A stretch of DNA of 64,000 nucleotides from Gallaecimonas sp045291545 (GTDB taxonomy: Bacteria; Pseudomonadota; Gammaproteobacteria; Enterobacterales; Gallaecimonadaceae), in assembly GCF_045291545.1 (NCBI RefSeq), contig NZ_CP149514.1:1798001-1862000 (forward strand), given 5' to 3'. The translations under genes were made by a program, and so were the position numbers. This document shows, piece after piece, positions 1 to 6,985 of this stretch; within the stretch, counting starts at the first letter, position 1, and each line of letters opens with the position of its first letter. Below the pieces are notes generated by a model, which ran no database searches, was not told the DNA's origin, and saw only the letters and a list, made by a program, of their open reading frames with translations.

Positions 1-2
1 AC

Positions 3-581
3 CAGTACACCGGCCTGTCCGTTAAGTACCTGAAAGAAACCAACCTGCGCATCAACATCATGCGTTTTACCAAGCAGCTGCTACGTGACCAGCGCCGCAC
101 CGTTGGCCGGCTGGACAGCCGCTTTGAAGGCATTGACCATGACGCAGCCGGTGAAACCTTCGAGCATGATCCGAGCTATACCGCCATACTCGGCCCTTAC
201 ACTGCAGCCTTTAATGACTACGTACGCCGTGAGCTGAAGTTCAAGGACAACAGCGAATACCAAATCCTCTCCGGCAAGGTCAACATGAGCTGGGACTGGG
301 GCCAAGGTGGCTGGCGTGGTTACACCAACGTCGCCAAGGATCTGCGCCACGCTCTGAGCACCAACACCCACCTGAAAGTGATGGTAGCCAATGGCTACTA
401 CGATATGGCAACCCCGTTCTTTGCCACTGAGTACACTTTCAGTCACATGGGCCTAGAGCCGTCTATTGCCAAGCATGTGTCCTTCAGCTATTACCCTGCT
501 GGCCACATGATGTACGTTAACCCGGCCTCCCGGGCCAAACTGAACCAGACTGTTCGCGACTTCATTAAAAACGCTTACTGA
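3..581 (+). CDS. Serine carboxypeptidase (peptidase family S10), C-terminal part
   Basis: The reading frame is open from the window edge, so the N-terminus with the nucleophile Ser lies outside. The visible 192 residues carry S10 landmarks: a YTGLS segment at the edge, the catalytic Asp in NGYYDMATPF (about base 400), and the catalytic His in AGHMMYVNP (about base 505), followed by a C-terminal helix. The family comprises secreted or periplasmic serine carboxypeptidases active at acid pH. It ends just before a strong terminator. Family assignment is fairly firm; the signal peptide and full length cannot be judged. Confidence 0.85.
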   Translation, partial: QYTGLSVKYLKETNLRINIMRFTKQLLRDQRRTVGRLDSRFEGIDHDAAGETFEHDPSYTAILGPYTAAFNDYVRRELKFKDNSEYQILSGKVNMSWDWGQGGWRGYTNVAKDLRHALSTNTHLKVMVANGYYDMATPFFATEYTFSHMGLEPSIAKHVSFSYYPAGHMMYVNPASRAKLNQTVRDFIKNAY

Positions 582-582
582 T

Positions 583-610
583 AAAAAAGCCCGGCGATGC
601 CGGGCTTTTT
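583..610 (+). terminator. Rho-independent terminator after the carboxypeptidase
   Basis: An A-run, GCCCGGC, loop gatg or similar, GCCGGGC and a T-run form a strong symmetric hairpin immediately after the stop codon. Confidence 0.9.
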
Positions 611-670
611 ATTGATCTGCCAGGGGCAATACAGCGGTATAACGGCATACCTGATATTAAAGGGGTGCTG

Positions 671-1279
671 ATGGACATTGCCCAATTTGTACTGGATGCC
701 CGCTTACTGCCCGGTGGCCGCCTGCCACTGCGGGTATTTGAGCCCCGTTATCTGCAAATGGTGGCTGACGCCAGCGCCGGCCGGCGCCCTTTTGGCCTCT
801 GCATGCCCGACCGCCAGAACGCTCCGAATACACCGCAGCGCCTCAGCGCTATTGGTACTTTGGTGGACGTTATCGATTTCGAACCGCTCGCCGATGGTCG
901 CTTGGGGATTATTGTTGAGGGGCGTCAGCGTTACCGCATCGACAGCAGCTATCAGCAGCCGGATAAATTGCATGTCGCACAAGCGACCTTATTGCCGCCC
1001 TGGCCCGAACAACCGCTGCATGAACCAGCCAGTGGCCTGGCCAGTCTGCTAGAAGCAGTATTGACAGATCACCCTGAGCTGGCAGCGCTCTATCCGCAAC
1101 CACAGTTCGCTGATGGTGCCTGGTTGGCCGCCCGCTGGCTGGAGTTACTGCCGCTACCGGCTGCTGATTATCAGCAGCTGGCCGCCGCCCCGGATGCTGA
1201 TGAAGCCCTGCGTTACCTGCACCGTCAGCTGGATTTATCCTCATCGGCCAAGCGCCCGCCCAGCAACACAGCATACTGA
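671..1279 (+). CDS. LON peptidase substrate-binding (N-terminal) domain protein
   Basis: About 202 residues made up of a stand-alone LON N-domain (PF02190): LFPL-like opening RLLPGGRLPLRVFEPRYL, then the GRPFG and IGTLVDV segments typical of the beta-rich half, and a helical C-terminal half. There is no ATPase or protease domain. ATG at 671 is preferred over an in-frame GTG at 665 because AAGGGG sits 5 bases upstream of it. The last 55 bases overlap the 3' end of the convergent permease gene. The cellular role of such solo domains is poorly known; substrate recognition is presumed. Confidence 0.85.
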   Translation: MDIAQFVLDARLLPGGRLPLRVFEPRYLQMVADASAGRRPFGLCMPDRQNAPNTPQRLSAIGTLVDVIDFEPLADGRLGIIVEGRQRYRIDSSYQQPDKLHVAQATLLPPWPEQPLHEPASGLASLLEAVLTDHPELAALYPQPQFADGAWLAARWLELLPLPAADYQQLAAAPDADEALRYLHRQLDLSSSAKRPPSNTAY

Positions 1280-2250
1280 GCCCCTGACGGGCTGGATTCC
1301 ATGGCAATCTTCAGCACCATGGTCAGAGGCACCGACAGCAACATTCCTACCGTGCCCAACAACCAGCCCCAGAAGACCAAAGACAAAAAAACCACCAGGG
1401 TGGAAAGCCCTAACCCGCGGCCCATCAGCCGTGGCTCAACCAGGTTCCCCATCAAGGTATTAACCACCACAAAGCCCAGCGCCGTCAGGCCGGCATGGCC
1501 CAGCCCCAATTGCACAAACGCCAGCAAGACTGCCGGGATCGCGGCAATGATTGAACCAATATTGGGAATGTAATTGAGCAAGAAGGCAAAAACCCCCCAC
1601 AACAGCGGGAAGTCGACCCCCAGACTCCATAACCACAGGCCAATCAACACCCCGGTAGCAAGGCTCACTAATGTCTTGATGGCCAGGTAATGATTGACCG
1701 AAGAAAAGAAACGATCGATAGCGTGCACCAGGCTACTGTTGCTACCGACAGCCCGATGAACCTTATGGGGCAAGTCTTCTGCCTCAAAAAGCATGAACAC
1801 CACGGTCAGCAGGATCAGCAGGAAATTGGTCAGCAGGCCACCGAGACTGGTCAGGGTATTGGCTGCCATACTCATGGCGGCACCGGGGTCTAAAATGGTC
1901 TGCAACTGCTGGCGGTCTAGCATAATGTTGTACTGGCTCAGCCACTGCGTCAGCCAGTTGAATTGCTCCAGTAGCCGCGAACGGTACTGCGGTATATTGG
2001 CCGAAAAAGCATTCAAAGAACTACCAAGCAACCCACCGAGCATCAGTCCTATCAACACAATCAGGGCGATGATCAACAGTACAGCCAGAGCTCTGGGCCA
2101 GCGCCGGCGGGTCAGCCAGCTGACCAGCGGATTACAGCTGATGGCAATAAAGGCCGAAAGCAAAAACGGCACCAGCAGATCAGCGGCGCTTTTGACACCG
2201 GCCAGCACAATCACCAGTGCCGCCAGCGCCAGTATCCAGGAGCGAGACAT
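1225..2250 (-). CDS. AI-2E family transporter / PerM-like permease
   Basis: About 341 residues with roughly eight hydrophobic segments, two at the N-terminus (from SWILALAALVIVLAGV), then a hydrophilic block, then a C-terminal membrane bundle including the family hallmark around LLNYIPNIGSIIAAIPAVLLA and GNLVEPRLMGRGLGLSTLVVFLSL (read here as two short pieces). This is the AI-2E/TqsA/PerM superfamily; the exported substrate is unknown and AI-2 should not be assumed. ATG at 2250 is chosen because AAGGA lies 8 bases upstream; the open frame extends to 2319. Divergent from the epimerase gene and overlapping the convergent LON-domain gene by 55 bases. Confidence 0.85.
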   Translation of the reverse strand: MSRSWILALAALVIVLAGVKSAADLLVPFLLSAFIAISCNPLVSWLTRRRWPRALAVLLIIALIVLIGLMLGGLLGSSLNAFSANIPQYRSRLLEQFNWLTQWLSQYNIMLDRQQLQTILDPGAAMSMAANTLTSLGGLLTNFLLILLTVVFMLFEAEDLPHKVHRAVGSNSSLVHAIDRFFSSVNHYLAIKTLVSLATGVLIGLWLWSLGVDFPLLWGVFAFLLNYIPNIGSIIAAIPAVLLAFVQLGLGHAGLTALGFVVVNTLMGNLVEPRLMGRGLGLSTLVVFLSLVFWGWLLGTVGMLLSVPLTMVLKIAMESSPSGAQYAVLLGGRLADEDKSS

Positions 2251-2346
2251 GAAAACGATCCTTTTACACATCAGCAGTCTATATATTGCCAGTGTGGCGA
2301 AAAGGCAGGCCAAGAGCAACGCTGGCCGACAAACAGGAGAAGCAAC

Positions 2347-3243
2347 ATGACCTCAGCCCGGCTCTTCATGACAGGTGGCACCGGCTTTATTGGCCAAGCG
2401 CTGTGTGAAGCTTTGGCTGAGCGCTATCAAATCACCGTGTTAACACGGTATCCAGAGCGTCCCCACTCAGCACTACCGGCGGCAGTTAAACGGGTTAGCC
2501 AGGTGCCGGTGTCATTTACAGAGTTTGACGCGGTGATCAACCTGGCCGGCGCCCCTATTGCAGACCGGCGCTGGACTGACGCGCGCAAGCAGCTTTTACT
2601 GGACAGCCGCTTTACCCTCACCGAAGCACTGGTCAAGGCCATGGCTAACGGCGCTCCGCGGGTATTTATCAGTGGTTCGGCGATCGGTTATTACGGCGCG
2701 CAAAAGGCCGAATTGACGCTGACCGAGGATACGCCCTTTGACAGTGATGATTTTGCCCACCGGCTTTGCCAGGGCTGGGAGCAGCGGGCTCTGGCCGCCA
2801 CACCGATGACTCGGGTGTGCCTATTGCGTACCGGTTTGGTACTAGGCCACGGTGGCGCCTTAAAGAAAATGCTGCCGGCCTTTCGGCTCGGCTTGGGTGG
2901 GCAGATAGGCTCGGGTAAACAGATCATGAGTTGGATAAGCCTGGCCGATATGGTCAGTGCCATTATTTTCCTCTTGGACAACGACCAGCTTAGCGGCGCC
3001 TTCAACTGCACGGCCCCGCACCCGGTCAGTAACCGCGCATTCACCGACACACTGGGCCAGTTGCTGCACCGCCCGACTTGGCTGACAGTACCGGCCTGGG
3101 CGATCACGTTGCTGCTGGGGGAAGGCGCAACCTTGTTACTCGACGGCCAGAGCGTTCTACCACAGCGCTTAACCGAGGCTGGCTTCTCATTCTTGGACCC
3201 TACTCTGGAGCAGGCCTTAGGCAGGATCCTGGCCGCTAACTAG
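2347..3243 (+). CDS. TIGR01777 family NAD(P)-dependent epimerase (YfcH-like)
   Basis: 298 residues. N-terminal Rossmann motif TGGTGFIGQAL gives an extended short-chain dehydrogenase; YYG with a downstream helix supplies the active-site Tyr region, and the C-terminal DUF1731 segment (LPQRLTEAGFSFLDPTLEQAL) is diagnostic of the TIGR01777/SDR39U1 group that includes E. coli YfcH. The substrate is unknown. AGGAGA is 6 bases before the ATG. It is divergent from the PerM-like gene with about 96 bases between them, which must hold both promoters. Confidence 0.9.
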   Translation: MTSARLFMTGGTGFIGQALCEALAERYQITVLTRYPERPHSALPAAVKRVSQVPVSFTEFDAVINLAGAPIADRRWTDARKQLLLDSRFTLTEALVKAMANGAPRVFISGSAIGYYGAQKAELTLTEDTPFDSDDFAHRLCQGWEQRALAATPMTRVCLLRTGLVLGHGGALKKMLPAFRLGLGGQIGSGKQIMSWISLADMVSAIIFLLDNDQLSGAFNCTAPHPVSNRAFTDTLGQLLHRPTWLTVPAWAITLLLGEGATLLLDGQSVLPQRLTEAGFSFLDPTLEQALGRILAAN

Positions 3244-3302
3244 AGACAAGGCTCACTGCCTTTCGCTACACTCTGGGCAGCCCAAGCAGCAGTTGGTAAG
3301 TC

Positions 3303-4622
3303 ATGGAGTCACAACTGAGTAAGCGGCAGTGGGAAATCCTGGAATTGGTCAGCAAGGGCTGTTCCAATCCTGACATTGCCCGCCTGCTGAATTTGTCCAG
3401 CAATACCGTTAAAACACACCTGTCAAATATCTTGAAGGTGCTCAATGTTGCTAACCGTACCGAAGCGTCGGTCTGGTTTGAGCACCATCATCGGCCGGTT
3501 GTCAGCCAGCCACTGAGTTTGTCTGTAGCGGGCGACTCGCGCTTTTTTAAAAAAGGGCTTATCGCAACGCTGACCCAGTGTGAGCTGATCCAGCTGACCG
3601 ATAACGCCGATAAAAGCTGCTATCAGGTAACACTGCTCGAAGAAAACCATCAGGTGCAATTGCAGCTGCGTTATCAGGAACATGACGGCAATAGCCATCA
3701 GCTTTGGCACGGGCCATTCTTTGCGCCGGAGGTGGATACGCAGCTGCAGCAAACCCATTATGCGGCGCTGCTGGTTGCTAAGATGGTTGCCAACCATGTC
3801 ACGTTGCTGGGCCAACAGCCTCTGACCGGTAGCGGCTTCGATATCCTTTATCAGATTGACCACAAACTGCGCCACCGCAGTCGCAGCAATCTCATGCTGG
3901 CACGCCAGCTGCTGACCGAGCAGCTGCAGCAAACACCTGACTGGCCGCTACTGCACTGCTATCAGGTCCAGGTGCTCTATGCCAGCCTCATCGAAGGCTA
4001 TCTGGAGGATGTGAGCAATCAGGTTCGGGTAATGGCCAACAGCGCCCAGATTGCTTGTAACCTGGCTCCTGACTCGGCGTTATCGCAGCAGGCTTTTGCA
4101 ATATTCTGTATGGCCACCAGCCAGTTTGAGCAAGCGCTGACACATGTGGAGCTGGCCTTACGCTATAACCCGGCGCTGGAAGTGGCCCTGTTCATGCGCA
4201 GCCAGTTGTATGGCCTGACCGGCCAGTTTGAACGGGCCTTGGAAAGCTATGATCATTACCTGGCGATTTTCCCCCAGGGCATCCATTCCGGGCGCAGCCT
4301 GGCCGGGAAAGCTCTGGTGTATTACTGGCAGGGAAATTACCAGGAAGCCAAACGGCTGGCCACGAGCGCCATGCTATTCAACCAAACAATACAGATGGGG
4401 CTCAGTGCCGTGATGGCCAGTATCGCAGTACGGGAGCAGGATCAGGCCGCCCAGCAACACTGGCTGCAAACCCTGACGACACTCAATGCCGAGTATCCGG
4501 AACAGTTGAACAATATGCTGAAAATGGTCGCAGTCGTGATGCCGGCAGAACAGGCGCAGCAATTTAATGCCGACCTGCAAGAGGCCGGCATTTTAGCGCT
4601 TATTCCCCGTAGCCAAGCGTAA
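3303..4622 (+). CDS. LuxR-type HTH regulator with C-terminal TPR-like repeats
   Basis: 439 residues. Unusually the LuxR/FixJ-type DNA-binding domain is at the very N-terminus (residues about 5-55: LSKRQWEILELVSKG, SSNTVKTHLSNIL), with no receiver or autoinducer domain before it. The remaining 380 residues are helical with degenerate TPR-like repeats (around 215-400: SALSQQAFAIFCMATSQFEQ, FERALESYDHYLAIFP). This architecture resembles CadC/HilA-like soluble TPR activators but with a GerE-type HTH. Target genes are unknown. The stop overlaps the convergent hydrolase gene by 23 bases. Confidence 0.8.
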   Translation: MESQLSKRQWEILELVSKGCSNPDIARLLNLSSNTVKTHLSNILKVLNVANRTEASVWFEHHHRPVVSQPLSLSVAGDSRFFKKGLIATLTQCELIQLTDNADKSCYQVTLLEENHQVQLQLRYQEHDGNSHQLWHGPFFAPEVDTQLQQTHYAALLVAKMVANHVTLLGQQPLTGSGFDILYQIDHKLRHRSRSNLMLARQLLTEQLQQTPDWPLLHCYQVQVLYASLIEGYLEDVSNQVRVMANSAQIACNLAPDSALSQQAFAIFCMATSQFEQALTHVELALRYNPALEVALFMRSQLYGLTGQFERALESYDHYLAIFPQGIHSGRSLAGKALVYYWQGNYQEAKRLATSAMLFNQTIQMGLSAVMASIAVREQDQAAQQHWLQTLTTLNAEYPEQLNNMLKMVAVVMPAEQAQQFNADLQEAGILALIPRSQA

Positions 4623-5517
4623 TGTAGCCGACCGCATCAAGGTTGGTGCAGCCATCTTTAAGACACGCCGGCGTCACAAATGCTGTTTGGAAGGCCGAGG
4701 CCTTTTTCAACAGGCTACTGCGCGCCGGCTCACCGGCCCGCTTCAATATGGTAACCAGCACTTTCGCGACATCATTGAGCAGCGTGTCACTGAGTTCGGT
4801 GGTTACATCCGTCATGAGCTTCAATGCCGGATCTTGCGCAGCCAGCCCTGAACTCACCTCTGCCAGCTCAGTTTCGCCCAGCGCCGCCGAGGTCACCGTC
4901 GAAAACTGCTGACGCAGGGCCTTGTAGACATCAGTGTTATTGGCCAAGGTGCCGGCTTTATAGCGCAGCGCATAATCACTGCCAGCGTCATAAAAGGCGG
5001 TGGCGACATACTGCGAACAGACAAAATGAGCTTCACCGGGTTTGGCCAGATGCTGGTCAATGACATAAAAAGCATGCTTGAGGAAACGCAGCGCCAAGCG
5101 CTCCAGTTCGCCATCCGGCAGCACGTCTTTGAGCGCCAGTAAAATGCCCAGCAATACCAGCCAGGTTTTATCGTATTCGGTACGGCCAATATAGGATTTT
5201 GCCGCACTGATCACCGGTTGCAGATCCGGTTGCTGCATACGCCGCACATACCAGCGACCGTATTTGGGGTCGCGCGGGTTGTCGTTGTTGGCGATGTTAC
5301 GCATACCCACGCCACTGAGGGCATCGTCAATCAGCTGATCATGCTGTTGCGCATCAGGGCCAACGTAAAGGGCCCCATGGCAGACGTCAGAATCGGTCAG
5401 CAGCATGATTAATTCATCAAGGTAACGGGTAGGGTTGCTGGGCCGCAGGTCACCAACCATCACCAGTACATCACCCGGCAGCAGATCAGCCAGTACTAAT
5501 TTTTTTTGCTCTGTCAT
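4600..5517 (-). CDS. YiiX/YebB-like permuted papain-fold (NlpC/P60-type) cysteine hydrolase
   Basis: About 305 residues. The order of active-site motifs is permuted: the His block DVCHGALYVG comes near residue 60 and the Cys block HFVCSQYVATAFYDAG near residue 165, as in YiiX/YebB and other permuted NlpC/P60 proteins (amidase, peptidase or acyltransferase activities are known in the group). The LLPGDVLVMVGD opening is also family-typical. A 100-residue helical C-terminal extension is unassigned. No signal peptide is seen. ATG at 5517 is supported by AAGGA upstream; the open frame extends to 5553. Confidence 0.75.
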   Translation of the reverse strand: MTEQKKLVLADLLPGDVLVMVGDLRPSNPTRYLDELIMLLTDSDVCHGALYVGPDAQQHDQLIDDALSGVGMRNIANNDNPRDPKYGRWYVRRMQQPDLQPVISAAKSYIGRTEYDKTWLVLLGILLALKDVLPDGELERLALRFLKHAFYVIDQHLAKPGEAHFVCSQYVATAFYDAGSDYALRYKAGTLANNTDVYKALRQQFSTVTSAALGETELAEVSSGLAAQDPALKLMTDVTTELSDTLLNDVAKVLVTILKRAGEPARSSLLKKASAFQTAFVTPACLKDGCTNLDAVGYITLGYGE

Positions 5518-5567
5518 CGTATTACTGTCCTTGTTGGGGGCTAGCTGCCCCAAAAAGTTGTATCACA

Positions 5568-6044
5568 TCATGGCGACGCAATCAGTACGCCGACATGGTC
5601 CTGCTCGGCATAAAGGCCATGGTTGTCCACATCGTCGGCAAAACGCTGTAAAGCCGCCCGGGCACCAGTGCTATAACCGATGGCCAGAACCAACCGTTGA
5701 TGCGCCGGCAAGGCGTTGTAGTAAACCACTTTTGCCAGGTTATCGCGGACGCCATGGAGCAGTTCAGCACCCGCACTTTCTGGCCCTTCCACCACCACTT
5801 CCAGCGCCATCATGGTATCGCCCCGGCGCGCCAGCAGGTTCAGCGCCCAGTCCTGACGGGGCTTGGGATAAGGCACCTGGCGAACAACACCAAAACCCGT
5901 TTGCAGAAGCAGAATTTCCAGTTCTTTTTGCAGCCAGGGCTGCCAGCAGCAACCGGCTTTGACCGCTGTTGCGATACGACCGCTGTCAGTCAGTACCAGC
6001 GACACCATTTCAGTGAGGTTGAGCGAAGGAGAGAGCACGACCAT
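5568..6044 (-). CDS. Conserved-looking hypothetical protein, 158 aa
   Basis: I do not recognise the family. The protein has no signal peptide; it shows a hydrophobic N-terminus without a clear membrane helix, a CCWQPW motif near residue 32, and an acidic centre (ALEVVVEGPESAG). AGGGACAG is about 8 bases before ATG. It lies between the hydrolase gene and the end of the CsoR operon, all on the minus strand, and the 50-base gap to the hydrolase would allow cotranscription. Codon use matches its neighbours, supporting a real gene. Confidence 0.6.
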   Translation of the reverse strand: MVVLSPSLNLTEMVSLVLTDSGRIATAVKAGCCWQPWLQKELEILLLQTGFGVVRQVPYPKPRQDWALNLLARRGDTMMALEVVVEGPESAGAELLHGVRDNLAKVVYYNALPAHQRLVLAIGYSTGARAALQRFADDVDNHGLYAEQDHVGVLIASP

Positions 6045-6113
6045 GAGTCTGTCCCTGAGTTGCGAAATTCAGGTACAGTCTAGGCAGCTATAACAGATGT
6101 AACCATCACCCAT

Positions 6114-6135
6114 CCGGGTGAGTCCTGCCACCCGG
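6114..6135. terminator. GC-rich hairpin at the end of the CsoR operon
   Basis: CCGGGTG and CACCCGG can pair across an 8-base loop just downstream of the csoR-like stop codon (minus strand). There is no clear T-run, so this is a weak or attenuator-like terminator candidate. Confidence 0.4.
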
Positions 6136-6153
6136 GGGGATGAAAAAGCAGCG

Positions 6154-6456
6154 TTATGCGTATTTGGTCAACAGTTTGCGGATTTCAGCCATGCGCTCTT
6201 CGGTGTCGGTTGCCGACTCCTCCAACACATTGCCTTCAATGACGCAGGCCATCATTTCAAAAAAGGCCTTGTCCAATGCCTTACGGGACGCCGTCAATTG
6301 CTGCATGATTTTGTCGCAGTCGGCCTGCTCACGCAGCAGCTTCTGAATACCGCGCAGCTGGCCCTCAATACGGGCCAGACGCTTGACCATTTTGTCTTGT
6401 TGTTCCGGGGTTGGATGCATGGCAAACAAAGGATCAGAGTTAGAGTGGCCGGTCAT
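6154..6456 (-). CDS. CsoR/RcnR/FrmR-family (DUF156) repressor
   Basis: About 100 residues, all helical. The family core VKRLARIEGQLRGI and the Cys region ADCDKIMQQLTASRKAL are clear. Counting from ATG 6456, Cys47 aligns with the invariant first thiol of CsoR/CstR/FrmR, but the second position is shifted: Cys71 sits 24 residues later rather than a His at +25 (CsoR, FrmR) or a Cys at +29 (CstR). That dithiol pattern suggests a sulfur-species or aldehyde sensor rather than a copper sensor (inference). ATG 6456 has GAGGA 8 bases upstream and overlaps the preceding gene by 17 bases, indicating translational coupling. It is the last gene of the operon and probably autoregulates through the two palindromes at 11.7 kb. 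Confidence 0.88.
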   Translation of the reverse strand: MTGHSNSDPLFAMHPTPEQQDKMVKRLARIEGQLRGIQKLLREQADCDKIMQQLTASRKALDKAFFEMMACVIEGNVLEESATDTEERMAEIRKLLTKYA

Positions 6457-6985
6457 CTTGCGGATCCTCGCTGCGGTTGTCCAGAGGCAATTGCACCCAT
6501 ACCAGACCACGCAGTTCCCCTAGCTGATAGCCGGTAGCCTGATCATCGGGGTAATACTTGGCCAGTGCCGTTTTCACGGCCGGTTCCGGTGAACCATGGC
6601 AAACCAGGCATTGCGCCTGGATCCGCAGCGGTTCGATATAAAAGCGCTTACCATCCACTGCAACCAGCTGCGGCTGCGGCTGTTGCTCCATGGTTTTCAG
6701 CAGTACCTGTTGCCAATGCGCTACCGGCGCATTAGCCGGGCTACGGGTACGGGTACCGATACGCCCCAGGGTCACGCCATGGGCCTTACCCAGCTGCTCG
6801 GCCAGTACCTTGGCGGAGCCATGACAGACATTGATGCCCGCTACCGGGCCGCCCTCTTGGACGGCCTGCGTGAGCACATGCATCAATGATTGTTTGAACT
6901 TACCGGCAACCTGCCGGCCGGTGTCCATGTCATTGGCTGATGCTGCCAACGGCAGCATCAGTAACCACCAAGGGCTGAGTTTCAT
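6440..6985 (-). CDS. DUF3365 (Tll0287-like) c-type haem protein, exported
   Basis: 181 residues with a signal peptide (cleavage likely after AASA, residue 17), so periplasmic. A single CxxCH haem site is present (Cys126, Cys129, His130), within the Tll0287-like/DUF3365 fold that binds one haem or senses redox; the region RFYIEPLRIQAQCLVCHG is characteristic. A second Cys in INVCHGSA (residue 54) is a possible extra ligand or disulfide partner. Overlaps the pump gene upstream by 4 bases and the repressor downstream by 17, so it belongs to the operon. The role in the pathway is unknown; electron transfer or redox sensing in the periplasm is inferred. Confidence 0.8.
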   Translation of the reverse strand: MKLSPWWLLMLPLAASANDMDTGRQVAGKFKQSLMHVLTQAVQEGGPVAGINVCHGSAKVLAEQLGKAHGVTLGRIGTRTRSPANAPVAHWQQVLLKTMEQQPQPQLVAVDGKRFYIEPLRIQAQCLVCHGSPEPAVKTALAKYYPDDQATGYQLGELRGLVWVQLPLDNRSEDPQDDRPL

